Origin: Streptomyces venezuelae
GTDB lineage: Bacteria > Actinomycetota > Actinomycetes > Streptomycetales > Streptomycetaceae
Assembly (NCBI RefSeq): GCF_008642315.1
Contig: NZ_CP029192.1
Location: 5,642,001 to 5,706,000 of the forward strand
Length of the DNA: 64,000 bases
Direction of reading: 5' to 3'
A program made the translations under genes and the position numbers. The notes under the pieces are model-generated. The model saw only the letters and a program-made list of their open reading frames with translations, was not told the origin of the DNA and did not search any database. Below, in pieces: positions 1-8,401 of this stretch; position 1 is the first letter of the stretch, and every line of letters begins with the position of its first letter.

Positions 1-947
1 ACGCCGAGCGCGATGACGACCGCCTTGACCCCGGTACGGCTCAGCACGTCCCGGTCGAACCGGGAGAGCCCGCTGGGATTGATCGCGGGGTTGCCGAGCC
101 CGTCGGAGAGGATGCGGTTGCCGCTGATGCCCTGGTTCACGACGCCGTAGCGCGGCGCGCCCGACTCCTCGCGCAGCCGGTCCGCGAGGACGTCCGTCCA
201 GCGCCGGTTCGCGCCCATCGTGGACGAGATGCCGTCGGTGATGGAGTCACCGAAGACGACGACCGTACCGTCGGTCTCGTTGCTCAGGACGTCCACCGCG
301 GAGAGGTAGCGCCAGTACGGGCTCTGCTCCGTGTACGCGTCGCCCAGCTGGTCTTCCGTGCGGTCGCCCTCGGCGACGTAGCTGATCTGGCGGGCGTGCG
401 GGTGGTAGGTGACGGGCCCCGACGGGGTCGGCGAGTACGTCGTGACGAGCAGGTCCGCGTCGTGCGGCACCCGCAGCCGCGCCGCGTCGCTCATCACCTG
501 GGCGCCCGGCGGGATCACCACCGACGTGTTGCCGTTGAAGGTGAGCCTGCGCAGCGTGCCGGCCGCGGCGGCCGGGTTGTTCGACGCGGAGGCCAGCGCG
601 ATCGACGCGTGCGTGATGCTGAGCGGCGTCGTGCCGTACAGGTTGGAGAGGGTGATGCGGGCGCTGCTGCCGCCGACGCTCGTGTGCACGACGTTGCGGA
701 TCGAGCGGCCCGCGAACCCCTTCCGCTCCGTGCCCGGTTCCGACCCCGCGGGCGAGGCGGACCAGGAGCCGACCCAGATGCCGGAGGAGGCGGGTGCGGC
801 GGAGTTGCGGGGACCGCTGGGGCCCGCGCTGATCGTGTCCTTCGAGCCGTCGTCGGTGCCTGCGACCCCGACGTATATGGCTGCGGAAATCACCACTATG
901 ACCGCGAGAACCGCGGCGAGAAGGGCATAACCGTGTCGCTTGGTCAT
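1..947 (-). CDS. SGNH/GDSL-family hydrolase (3' end beyond window)
   Basis: The coding strand is the complement, from an ATG at 947, and the C-terminus lies left of the window. The protein opens with a basic MTKRHG stretch and a hydrophobic segment (about residues 7-29), so it is exported or membrane-anchored. A spacer and a beta-rich region follow, then the GDSL block VVFGDSITDG near residue 230, which holds the nucleophilic Ser. A further VNQGISGN block near residue 265 fits SGNH esterases that also carry an N-terminal beta domain. The Asp/His block is off the edge. It is a probable secreted esterase or lipase of unknown substrate. No operon partner is visible; the DUF445 gene is divergent. 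Confidence 0.85.
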   Translation of the reverse strand, partial: MTKRHGYALLAAVLAVIVVISAAIYVGVAGTDDGSKDTISAGPSGPRNSAAPASSGIWVGSWSASPAGSEPGTERKGFAGRSIRNVVHTSVGGSSARITLSNLYGTTPLSITHASIALASASNNPAAAAGTLRRLTFNGNTSVVIPPGAQVMSDAARLRVPHDADLLVTTYSPTPSGPVTYHPHARQISYVAEGDRTEDQLGDAYTEQSPYWRYLSAVDVLSNETDGTVVVFGDSITDGISSTMGANRRWTDVLADRLREESGAPRYGVVNQGISGNRILSDGLGNPAINPSGLSRFDRDVLSRTGVKAVVIALG

Positions 948-1200
948 GCGGGCTCTTTCTCCTCGGGCAGGGGGAGCCCCGAGGCTCCGGTGTGATCACC
1001 CCATGATGCGGCATGGGCCGTGAGGCGGCCGACACTGCCCCCCTCCGTCCCATGAGACGCCGGGAACTTGTCGTCCGTTCCAGGAGTAGGTCAGGAAGGG
1101 GCGTAGGACACAGTCGATGGGGACAATCGGGACAGTGGGCAGGACGCAGGACAGGGGAACAGTGCGGACGGCTACTAGGTGAACGGGCCAGGTGGACTGA

Positions 1201-2646
1201 GTGGAACGCGCAAATGCGGAGGAACCGGCTGAGGTGCACGGCGATGAGCATGCCCGCGGGGACGGCGCCGCAAGCCGGGCGCTCCGGGCCGCACCGGACA
1301 CCCCGGCGGGAAACACGGGGAACGGTTCCACGAATGGCCTAAAGGCGGCGGTGCGGGAGCCCCGCGTGCCCCGAGCCCCCGGCGGCCTCACGTACAGCCC
1401 CGCCGACGAGGAGAAGCGGCGCGGTGTCCGCCGTATGAAGATCACGGCGACGGGCCTGCTCGTCTTCGTCGCCGTCGTCTACGTACTGGCGAAGTGGGCG
1501 CAGCACTCCGGCGCGGGCCCCTGGGCGGGTTACGTGGCGGCGGCCGCCGAGGCGGGCATGGTCGGCGCTCTGGCCGACTGGTTCGCGGTGACCGCTCTCT
1601 TCCGCCACCCGCTCGGTCTGCCCATCCCGCACACGGCGATCATCCCGAACAAGAAGGACCAGCTTGGCGCCTCGCTGGGTGATTTCGTGGGGGAGAACTT
1701 CCTCTCCGCCGATGTCGTACGGGACCGGCTGCACGCCGTCGGCATCGCAGGGCGCCTCGGTGCCTGGCTGGCCGAGCCGGCGCACGCGGACCGCGTGACC
1801 GCCGAGCTCGCCACGGCCCTGCGCGGCGCCCTGACCGTCCTGCGCGACTCCGACGTGCAGGCCGTCGTCGGCGAGGCGATCACGCGGCGCGCCGACGCCC
1901 AGGAGATCGCCCCCGGCATGGGGAAGATGCTGGAGAAGGTCGTCGCGGACGGCGGCCACAAACGGGTCGTGGACCTGGTCTGCGTACGGGCGCACGACTG
2001 GCTGGTGGAGCACGCCGACTCGGTGATGGACGCGGTGCAGGGCGGGGCGCCCGGCTGGACCCCGAAGTTCGTCGACAAGCGGGTCGGCGAGCGGGTCTAC
2101 AAGGAGTTGCTCCGCTTCGTCACCGAGATGCGGGACATGCCGGGCCACCCCGCGCGCGGCGCCGTGGACCGCTTCCTCGCCGACTTCGCCGCGGACCTCC
2201 AGTCCGACTCGGACACGCGTGAGCGCGTGGAGCGGCTGAAGCGGGAGGTGCTGGGCCGCGACGAGGTCCAGGACCTCATCGCCTCCGCCTGGTCGGCCGT
2301 GCGCGCGATGATCGTCGCCGCGGCCGAGGACGAGCGCAGCGAGCTGCGGCTGCGCGTGCGGGCCTCGCTGCTTTCGCTCGGCGCGCGGATGGCGGACGAC
2401 GGGCGGCTCCAGCAGAAGGTGGACGGCTGGGTGGAGGGCGCGGCGGTGTACGTGGTGACGACGTACCGCGACGAGATCACCTCGCTCATCAGCGACACGG
2501 TGGCGGGCTGGGACGCCGAGCACACCTCGAAGAAGATCGAGGCGCACATCGGCCGTGACCTGCAGTTCATCCGCATCAACGGCACGGTGGTCGGCTCCCT
2601 GGCGGGTCTTGCGATCTATGCGGTGTCGCGGCTGCTGGGGGCGTAA
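1201..2646 (+). CDS. DUF445 (YjiN-like) membrane protein
   Basis: The product is 481 aa from a GTG at 1201. A GTG at 1234 preceded by a perfect GGAGGAA (1218-1224, 9-nt spacer) is an equally good or better start and would give 470 aa. A hydrophobic segment follows the RRMKITATG stretch (about residues 79-100). Next comes the DUF445 signature with AEAGMVGALADWFAV and FRHPLGLPIPHTAI. A long helical region of about 300 residues leads to a second C-terminal hydrophobic segment (VVGSLAGLAIYAV). DUF445 proteins are envelope-associated and have no assigned reaction. It stands alone, divergent from the SGNH hydrolase. Confidence 0.85.
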   Translation: MERANAEEPAEVHGDEHARGDGAASRALRAAPDTPAGNTGNGSTNGLKAAVREPRVPRAPGGLTYSPADEEKRRGVRRMKITATGLLVFVAVVYVLAKWAQHSGAGPWAGYVAAAAEAGMVGALADWFAVTALFRHPLGLPIPHTAIIPNKKDQLGASLGDFVGENFLSADVVRDRLHAVGIAGRLGAWLAEPAHADRVTAELATALRGALTVLRDSDVQAVVGEAITRRADAQEIAPGMGKMLEKVVADGGHKRVVDLVCVRAHDWLVEHADSVMDAVQGGAPGWTPKFVDKRVGERVYKELLRFVTEMRDMPGHPARGAVDRFLADFAADLQSDSDTRERVERLKREVLGRDEVQDLIASAWSAVRAMIVAAAEDERSELRLRVRASLLSLGARMADDGRLQQKVDGWVEGAAVYVVTTYRDEITSLISDTVAGWDAEHTSKKIEAHIGRDLQFIRINGTVVGSLAGLAIYAVSRLLGA

Positions 2647-2821
2647 GGGGGTGCGGGCGCAGGGGGTGCGGGCGGCGTAAGCGCACTTCAGCGCGCGTGA
2701 TCGGGGGTTCGCTGGGCACTCTGGAGGAGCCCCTCGGCGTAGAGGTGGCCGTCGTCCGGTGGTGCGGAGGGCTCGTGTCCCGCGTCCGGCGACGTGGCTG
2801 CAGCGGAAGGAGCCGCCCGCC

Positions 2822-4303
2822 ATGACCGCGTCGTCCACGCCTCCCCAGCCCCCGCCGGGCCCGGCGACCTCCGAGAACACCGTCACCACGGCGGTCCCGG
2901 CCCGTCTGGACCGGCTGCCCTGGTCCCGCTGGCACTGGATGATCGTGATCGGCCTCGGCACGGTCTGGATCCTGGACGGCCTGGAAGTCACCACCGTCGG
3001 CAACATCGCGAGCCGCCTCTCCGAGGAGGGCAGCGGCCTGGCGATCAGCTCGGCCCAGGTGACGGGCACAGCGGCAGCCCTCTATGTCGCGGGCGCCTGC
3101 GCGGGCGCCCTCTTCTTCGGCCGTATGACGGACAAGTTCGGCCGCAAGAAGCTCTTCATGGTCACCCTCGCCGTGTACCTCGCGGCCACCGCCCTCACGG
3201 CACTCTCCTTCGACGCCTGGTGGTTCTTCCTCTTCCGCTTCCTGACGGGCTTCGGCATCGGCGGTGAGTACGCGGCCATCAACTCGGCGATCGACGAGTT
3301 GATCCCGTCCAAGTACCGCGGCCGCGTCGACCTGATCATCAACGGCAGCTACTGGCTGGGCGCGATCGGCGGCTCGCTGCTGTCTGTCGTGATGCTCAAC
3401 ACGAGCATCTTCCCCAAGGACCTCGGCTGGCGGCTCACCTTCGCCCTCGGCGTCGTACTCGGCCTGGTGATCCTGCTCGTACGCCGCCACGTACCGGAGA
3501 GCCCGCGCTGGCAGTTCATCCACGGCCAGGGTGAGGAGGCGGAGCGCCTGGTCTCATCGGTGGAGCGCGAGATCGAGGAAGAGAAGGGCGAACGCCTCTC
3601 ACCCCCCGACCGCGAGATCACCATCCACCAGCGCAAGAGCATCGGCTTCGGCCTCATCGCCAAGACGGTGTTCCGCGAGTACCCGAAGCGTTCGATCCTC
3701 GGCCTGTCGCTCTTCATCGGCCAGGCGTTCCTCTACAACGCGATCACCTTCGGTTTCGGCGCGATCCTGACCAAGTTCTTCGACGTCCCGTCCGGCAACA
3801 CGGGCTACTACTTCGCCGTCATCGCCGCCGGCAACTTCCTCGGCCCGCTCTTCCTCGGCAAGCTCTTCGACACGGTCGGCCGCCGGATCATGATCTCGTC
3901 GACGTACATCCTCTCCGGCCTCCTCCTCTTCGCCACGGCCTGGCTCTTCGACCGCGGCTCACTGACCGCGACGACGCTCACGGCGTGCTGGTGCGTGGTC
4001 CTGTTCTTCGCATCGGCGGGCGCGAGCAGCGCGTATCTGACGGTCTCGGAGATCTTCCCGATGGAGACACGAGCGATGGCCATCGCCTTCTTCTACGCGA
4101 TCGGCACGGCGGCGGGCGGCATCAGCGGCCCCCTGATCTTCGCCGACCTGACGGAGTCGGGCGTGGTCGGCGACACGGTCCTGGCGTTCCAGATCGGCGC
4201 GGGCCTGATGTGCGCGGCGGGCCTGGTGGCGGCGGCGCTGGCGGTGAACGCGGAGCGGCGCTCGCTGGAGGACATCGCGAAGCCGTTGTCGGCGACGGAG
4301 TAA
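2822..4303 (+). CDS. MFS transporter, sugar-porter/metabolite-proton-symporter type
   Basis: The product is 493 aa with an ATG at 2822 behind AAGGAG, chosen over a longer GTG start at 2759. It shows the 12-TM MFS layout. A D-G-L-E motif sits in TM1 ([10 protein letters not shown]). The loop 2-3 signature [13 protein letters not shown] is present, as are [13 protein letters not shown] in TM4, PESPRW at the end of the N-half, and [13 protein letters not shown] between TM8 and TM9. These fit the sugar-porter-related branch that includes aromatic-acid and metabolite symporters. The substrate cannot be read from sequence. The next gene starts 22 bp downstream on the same strand and may be co-transcribed. 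Confidence 0.88.
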   Translation: MTASSTPPQPPPGPATSENTVTTAVPARLDRLPWSRWHWMIVIGLGTVWILDGLEVTTVGNIASRLSEEGSGLAISSAQVTGTAAALYVAGACAGALFFGRMTDKFGRKKLFMVTLAVYLAATALTALSFDAWWFFLFRFLTGFGIGGEYAAINSAIDELIPSKYRGRVDLIINGSYWLGAIGGSLLSVVMLNTSIFPKDLGWRLTFALGVVLGLVILLVRRHVPESPRWQFIHGQGEEAERLVSSVEREIEEEKGERLSPPDREITIHQRKSIGFGLIAKTVFREYPKRSILGLSLFIGQAFLYNAITFGFGAILTKFFDVPSGNTGYYFAVIAAGNFLGPLFLGKLFDTVGRRIMISSTYILSGLLLFATAWLFDRGSLTATTLTACWCVVLFFASAGASSAYLTVSEIFPMETRAMAIAFFYAIGTAAGGISGPLIFADLTESGVVGDTVLAFQIGAGLMCAAGLVAAALAVNAERRSLEDIAKPLSATE

Positions 4304-4324
4304 TGGCGGAGCATTCACCGGATC

Positions 4325-5314
4325 ATGACTACTTCTGCTCACCGCGTGGCGGTACTCGTGCGGGACGGCGTGCTGCCGATGGAACTGGGCCTGGTGCACC
4401 AGTTGTTCGGCGCGGCGAGGGACCCGGCGGGGGAGCGGCTCTACGAGGTACGGACGTGCGCGCTGTCGGGCCCCGGCCTGATCCGCACGGACGCGGACTT
4501 CCCGGTGGGCGCGCAGCACGGCCCGGAGGCGCTGGAGTGGGCGGACACGGTGATCGTGCCCGCCTCGCACGAGGAGGACGAGTCGCTGACGCCGGGCGGT
4601 CTGCCGGCCCCGTTGGCGCGTGCGCTGGACGCGTCGGCGGCGCCGGACTCCCTCACTCGCCTCGCCTCGATCTGCACGGGGGCGTTCGTGCTGGCGGCGG
4701 CGGGTTTGCTGGACGGCCGCCGCGCGACGACACACTGGCTCTCGACGGACCTGTTCGCCCGCACCTTCCCGTCGGTGACGGTGGACCCCGACGTCCTGTA
4801 CGTGGACGAGGGCCGCATCCTGACGTCGGCGGGGGAGGCGGCGGGCGTGGACCTGTGCCTGCACATGATCCGCGAGGACCACGGCACGGCGGTGGCGGCG
4901 GACGTGGCACGCCGGACGGTGGTGCCGCCGCACAGGGAGGGAGGCCAGGCGCAGTACATCCAACGCCCGGTCCCGGCCCGGGAGTCGACGTCGACGAGCG
5001 TGGCGCGGGCCTGGGCGGAGGACCACTTGCACGACCCCCTGACGCTGGGGGAGCTGGCCGCCCAGGCCTCGATGAGCGTACGCACGTTCAACCGCCGCTT
5101 CCGAGAGGAGACGGGCCTGACGCCGATGCAGTGGCTGACGCGACGGAGGGTCGACCGCGCGCGGGAACTCCTCGAATCCACGGACCACACGGTGGACCGG
5201 GTGGCGACGGAGGCGGGCTTCGGAACGGCGGCGTCGCTGCGGCAGCACTTCGTGGCGGCGGTGGGGGTGTCGCCGGGGGCGTACCGGGCGACGTTCCGGG
5301 GCGCGAGGTCCTAG
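4325..5314 (+). CDS. GlxA-family transcriptional regulator (DJ-1/PfpI + AraC HTH)
   Basis: The product is 329 aa. Residues about 5-190 form a class-I glutamine-amidotransferase-like (DJ-1/PfpI) domain, with SICTGAFVLAAAGLLDGRRATTHW around the nucleophile elbow. Residues about 220-325 form an AraC double HTH (LGELAAQASMSVRTFNRRF; VATEAGFGTAASLRQHF). This is the standard layout of GlxA-type regulators, where the amidotransferase-like domain senses a ligand and the C-terminus binds DNA. It is unrelated to the copper oxidase GlxA near 45 kb. It follows the MFS gene by 22 bp, so it may control that transporter. Confidence 0.9.
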   Translation: MTTSAHRVAVLVRDGVLPMELGLVHQLFGAARDPAGERLYEVRTCALSGPGLIRTDADFPVGAQHGPEALEWADTVIVPASHEEDESLTPGGLPAPLARALDASAAPDSLTRLASICTGAFVLAAAGLLDGRRATTHWLSTDLFARTFPSVTVDPDVLYVDEGRILTSAGEAAGVDLCLHMIREDHGTAVAADVARRTVVPPHREGGQAQYIQRPVPARESTSTSVARAWAEDHLHDPLTLGELAAQASMSVRTFNRRFREETGLTPMQWLTRRRVDRARELLESTDHTVDRVATEAGFGTAASLRQHFVAAVGVSPGAYRATFRGARS

Positions 5315-5334
5315 AGCCTGTCCGGCGGCAGGGG

Positions 5335-5889
5335 TCAGCGCCAGTCGTTGTTGCTGGTGTGGTCGCCGGCGAGCCAGCGGGCGAGGTCGGCGTGTGCCGT
5401 GGCGCGCCGCTCGGCGTCGATCTTCTCCACATCGGGGTGGTCGACGGCGAATTCCAGGATGAGCCCGTTGGGGTCCGTGACGTACAGCGAGACGCAGAAG
5501 CCGTGGTCGAGCACGTGCGCGTTCGCGTCGGCGTGACCGGCGGACTCGACGCGCTTGAGGATGGCTTCCTGTGTCTCGGTCTCGACCTTGAAGGCGATGT
5601 GGCGCAGGGGCGTGACGTTGAGGTCCGTCTTGAACTCCTCCTGGTCCTTGGGGTCGGCGAACTGGAAGAAGGCGAGCGCGCTGCCGTCGGCCATGCCGTA
5701 GAGGGCGTGGCTGTAGGCGCGTTCGGCCCCGGCGAGCACGTCGCTCTCGGTCCAGGTGGCCACGAGGGGGAGGCCGATGACGTCCTCGTAGAAGCGCCGG
5801 TTGGCCTCCTGGTCGTCGGTGATCCATGCGTGGTGGTGGAGGCGGAGCGGCAGGGGCTGGGTCTGGGTCTGGGTCCGGGTCTGGGGCAT
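5335..5889 (-). CDS. VOC (glyoxalase/dioxygenase-fold) family protein
   Basis: The product is 184 aa. The ATG at 5889 is preferred because AAGGGAG (complement of 5899-5905) lies 9 nt upstream, while it abuts the in-frame ATG at 5898. After a T/Q-rich leader come two betaalphabetabetabeta modules. They include LRLHHHAWITDDQEANRRFY, RHIAFKV, and SLYVTDPNGLILEFAVD with the terminal metal-ligand-type Glu. The pattern suits a vicinal-oxygen-chelate enzyme of the extradiol dioxygenase or glyoxalase type. The substrate is unknown. It is convergent with the GlxA-type regulator, and its upstream region holds two related AT-rich motifs (5976-5987 and 6087-6101). Confidence 0.85.
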   Translation of the reverse strand: MPQTRTQTQTQPLPLRLHHHAWITDDQEANRRFYEDVIGLPLVATWTESDVLAGAERAYSHALYGMADGSALAFFQFADPKDQEEFKTDLNVTPLRHIAFKVETETQEAILKRVESAGHADANAHVLDHGFCVSLYVTDPNGLILEFAVDHPDVEKIDAERRATAHADLARWLAGDHTSNNDWR

Positions 5890-6281
5890 GGGGGTCATCT
5901 CCCTTGATTGACAGGGGTGTTGAGCGGGAGACCTGGGCGGTCTCCGTTGCTCCAATCAGCATGCCCTCTACATCAGTTGAATGTTAAAGGAAAACCGGCC
6001 ATTGTTCAGGGCGCCGAAACGTCGGCTCCTTGCCGGCTGACCCTGGTGGGGGGTGGTGACTCGCCGTGTGGATGGCGGCCGAAAATGGTTGAACATTAAC
6101 CAATGAGGGTCGGCGTCCTGCCGGAAGGCGGCCTGCGGCTGTCCTCGGCCTGTCTCGCCTGTCTCGGCCTGCCTTCGGTCGGGTGGCCGGAGCGGTCGGG
6201 GCGCATGGGGTGGGGTGGGTGAGTACGGCATGAGTACCCGTACTCTGTCGCGCCCCCACGTCACGGGGCACCGTCGCACAC
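5890..6281. promoter_or_regulatory. Intergenic region with two related AT-rich motifs
   Basis: No credible gene lies here. GTTGAATGTTAA (5976-5987) and GGTTGAACATTAACC (6087-6101) are related. The second has inverted GGTT/AACC ends. They are strikingly AT-rich for this genome and sit upstream of the VOC gene, so they could be binding sites of an unidentified regulator. The remainder shows nothing recognisable. Confidence 0.35.
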
Positions 6282-6782
6282 ATGAACGCGACGGCGAACA
6301 CGACGGCGAACACGAACGCGAACAGGACCGCGAACAGGACCGCGAACAGGACCGCGAAAATGAGCGCGATACGGACCCCGCTCCGGAAGACCGCACCGCT
6401 GCCCCGGTACGCGACCCGCATCCTGGGCGCGGCCCTCGCCGCCGCGGCGTATCTGGCGTGCCTGCCATGGGACCTGCGCAACCGCGCGGAGACCCCGGGC
6501 GCGCTCAACGAGACGTCCCCCGTGACGACGGCGGGCATCACGCTCCTGGCGGTCTCCCTCGTGGCCCTGGCGGCCTACTTCGGCATCAGGGACCGCGCGG
6601 CGTGGACGCTGCTGGTGGTGGCGGCCCCGCCGTCGACGCTGCTCTACGTCTCCTTCGACACGCACCCCACGCAGGACGCACAGGTGTGGCCGCTGGCGTG
6701 GGCGGCGTTCACGCTGCTCTTCGGGGTGGGGACGCTGGTGACGGCGGTGGTGGCGAGGCGGGTGACGCGGGCCGCGGACTGA
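6282..6782 (+). CDS. Small integral membrane protein with N-terminal Asn/Thr/Ala repeats
   Basis: The product is 166 aa if the first ATG (6282) is used. Residues about 1-26 are a low-complexity N-A-T/N-R-T-A run encoded by tandem 12-mers. An internal ATG at 6360 would remove them and start at MSAIRTPLRK. The body has four likely TM segments (about residues 47-66, 83-100, 108-126, 138-158) and a basic tail. No family is recognised. Overlapping ORFs in other frames of the same DNA look like shadows. No convincing ribosome-binding site precedes either ATG. Confidence 0.6.
   Translation: MNATANTTANTNANRTANRTANRTAKMSAIRTPLRKTAPLPRYATRILGAALAAAAYLACLPWDLRNRAETPGALNETSPVTTAGITLLAVSLVALAAYFGIRDRAAWTLLVVAAPPSTLLYVSFDTHPTQDAQVWPLAWAAFTLLFGVGTLVTAVVARRVTRAAD
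6318..6353. repeat. Three perfect tandem 12-mers
   Basis: The unit GCGAACAGGACC occurs at 6318-6329, 6330-6341 and 6342-6353, with degenerate copies just upstream. The length is a multiple of 3, so copy-number change would add or remove four residues without a frameshift in the overlapping membrane-protein gene. Confidence 0.85.
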
Positions 6783-6857
6783 CCCGCGCTGGGTCTGCGG
6801 GCCTGGGATAGACCTCGGGCTGAGCCCGCCCCGGGCCTGCCCCGGTTCCGTCCCTGG

Positions 6858-7160
6858 CTAAGCCCGGCGGTCGGCGAGCACCCAGGAGGCGAGCCCGACG
6901 CCACCGGCGACACCGAGGACGGCGGGCCAGGCGCCCACCTTCTTGGCGAGGGGATGGGACCCGCCGAACCCGGCGACGTAGGCGGCGGTGAGCGCGGCGG
7001 CGGTCTTGCCCCCCGCGGCCTCACGCCACTGCCGGGCGGCAACGACCCCGGCGGTGCCGAGCACGACCCCGCCGAGGGGTCGCTTCTTGGTGACCCGGGC
7101 GGTGGCGTACCCACCGATGAGCCCGCTCACAGCCACGACTGTCGCCGGAATCCTCGCCAT
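6858..7160 (-). CDS. Small conserved membrane protein of unknown function
   Basis: The product is 100 aa from an ATG at 7160. It contains Gly/Ala-rich hydrophobic segments: TVVAVSGLIGGYATA, GVVLGTAGVVAARQW, AAALTAAYVAGFGG and AVLGVAGGVGLASWVL. Between them lie basic loops (RVTKKRPL, HPLAKKVG). It resembles small Streptomyces membrane proteins without assigned function. The ORF has codon bias typical of the genome and sits between the small membrane protein and the deaminase gene. Confidence 0.65.
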   Translation of the reverse strand: MARIPATVVAVSGLIGGYATARVTKKRPLGGVVLGTAGVVAARQWREAAGGKTAAALTAAYVAGFGGSHPLAKKVGAWPAVLGVAGGVGLASWVLADRRA

Positions 7161-7247
7161 GATTGATCCGCCTCTCGGTAATAAGTCCAGGTTGTCCTGT
7201 CTATGGGGTGAGGCTAACGCGCAGCGATTCGCCCCCGGCAGGCACCC

Positions 7248-7787
7248 TCAGAGCTTCGGCTCGACCGGCTCCGGCTGCTCGTCGGCCCACGCGGCGAGAA
7301 CGCCGACCGCGGCCGAACGGACGTCCCCCTCGAAGGCCACCTCGTCCATCAACCGCCGCTCCCCGTTGGGCAACGCGAGCTCCCGATAGAACTGCAGGTC
7401 GGGATGCCCGTTGCGGGCGGCGTCGTGCCGGTCGGCGGCGTACACGAGGCGACCGATCCCCGCCCAATAGCAGGCGGTGAGACACATGGGACAGGGCTCG
7501 CAACTGGAGTACAGAGTGGCCCCCTCCAGGAGGTAAGTCCCGAGCCGCTGCCCCGCGTCCCGCAGCGCGACGACCTCGGCATGAGCGGTCGGATCACACG
7601 CCTCGACGACCCGATTGCTCCCGACCCCCACGACTTCCCCGCCCATGACGACGACGGCCCCGAAGGGCTTCTTGGTGCCGGGGCCGAGGGAGCGCCGGGA
7701 CTGGGCGATGGCTTGCTCGAGGAACGCGCGGTCGTGGTCTCGCGCGGGGGCGTAGGGCAAGGGGTTCTCCTCCTCGTACGACGTCAT
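7248..7787 (-). CDS. Nucleoside/guanine deaminase-like enzyme (CMP/dCMP deaminase superfamily)
   Basis: The product is 179 aa. The zinc signature is complete: T-A-H-A-E-V (His ligand and catalytic Glu) followed about 28 residues later by SSCEPCPMCLTACYWAG (two Cys ligands). An upstream PFGAVVVMGGEVVGVGSNRV strand and the downstream phenylalanine/tyrosine-rich segment fit guanine deaminase (GuaD) or generic nucleoside deaminases better than TadA. It would hydrolytically deaminate a purine or nucleoside in the cytosol. It is the last gene before the AT-richer island begins. Confidence 0.85.
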   Translation of the reverse strand: MTSYEEENPLPYAPARDHDRAFLEQAIAQSRRSLGPGTKKPFGAVVVMGGEVVGVGSNRVVEACDPTAHAEVVALRDAGQRLGTYLLEGATLYSSCEPCPMCLTACYWAGIGRLVYAADRHDAARNGHPDLQFYRELALPNGERRLMDEVAFEGDVRSAAVGVLAAWADEQPEPVEPKL

Positions 7788-8185
7788 ACGGCGTCGTGGC
7801 GTGCCGCCTCCTGAGCCCGGAAGCGGTCAGAGTGGAATGAGATGGACATAACGGGGCATCCATTACGTCCGACTAGGGCTTGCACCGGTCGATAGCCGCT
7901 TGATGAAACCCGGCGTGCCCGATGAAGCGGAACGCGCCCAACCACGAGCGGCAGTCACCGACTGAAGCCCACACCTCCGACCTGCGAGGGCGAGGCCCCC
8001 GCCCATCTGGGCCGCTCGCTCGCTTCTCCCACGCGCTGGAACGCCTTGAGTCAAGGGTGGAGCGCAGCGGAATCGGCGAAGCCGACGCGTAGCGCAGCGA
8101 AGCGCCCTTTACTCAAGGCGTGGAAGCGCGACACTGACCAAGAAGCGAGTGGCCTTACGGCACTTCATGGTGGGGTCCAGCAGTG
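7788..8185. other. Gene-free edge of the AT-richer island, holding a large inverted repeat
   Basis: Short ORFs on both strands (7863-8054 minus and 8046-8285 plus) lack family features and ribosome-binding sites and run through the inverted repeat, so none is called. The main structure is the inverted repeat at about 8031-8130. The deaminase promoter presumably lies in 7788-7860. Confidence 0.5.
8031..8130. repeat. Large nested inverted repeat (cruciform-capable)
   Basis: The left arm ACGCCTTGAGT with AAGGG (8041-8057) pairs with CCCTT/ACTCAAGGCGT (8105-8121), with one mismatch between the blocks. Outside these, CGCGCT pairs with AGCGCG across a three-base mismatch. Inside, TCGGC-GAA-GCCGA (about 8073-8085) forms a second small hairpin. 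The total footprint is about 100 nt. It could be a mobile-repeat remnant, a terminator for neighbouring genes, or an extruded structure. Confidence 0.7.
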
Positions 8186-8401
8186 TCACCTTGCGCCGAT
8201 ACCGGACGCGATGAAGAGGGACCAGGTCTCGCTGCGCATGGCGAGGGCAGGACCATCGGGCCCTCGCTTGGAGTCCCGGACGTAGACGGTCTCAAGGGTG
8301 CGGGCGCACTCGACGCATTCACCGCCCGCGTTATTGCTGTATGAGGAGGTGAACCAGACGAGGTCGGCTGGGAGGTACGGGGTGGTGTCGCCGGTGCTCA
8401 T
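8186..8401 (-). CDS. DUF397 domain protein
   Basis: The product is 71 aa. It has the DUF397 hallmarks: W-F-T-S-S-Y-S-N-N near the N-terminus, G-G-E-C-V-E-C-A, V-Y-V-R-D-S-K near the middle, and a C-terminal W-x-x-F. The ATG overlaps the TGA of the upstream DUF5753 reading frame (ATGA), so the two are translationally coupled. In Streptomyces, DUF397 proteins travel with XRE/DUF5753 regulators and act as small partners, often toxin-like or developmental. Here the partner regulator is frameshifted. Confidence 0.92.
   Translation of the reverse strand: MSTGDTTPYLPADLVWFTSSYSNNAGGECVECARTLETVYVRDSKRGPDGPALAMRSETWSLFIASGIGAR

Noticed and set aside
1339..3069. Minus-strand frame across the DUF445 gene
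   Set aside because: Shadow of the DUF445 coding region; no family features.
4325..5314. GlxA-type AraC regulator as part of the glxA (copper oxidase) pathway
   Set aside because: The name coincidence is misleading. It is a DJ-1/AraC regulator about 40 kb from the copper oxidase with no shared motif.
3959..5962. Long minus-strand frame over the MFS and GlxA-type regulator genes
   Set aside because: It is antisense to well-supported genes with family motifs, and its translation is Arg-rich without domains.
8046..8285. Short plus-strand frame in the inverted-repeat region
   Set aside because: It runs through the hairpin and antisense to the DUF397 gene, with no ribosome-binding site or family match.
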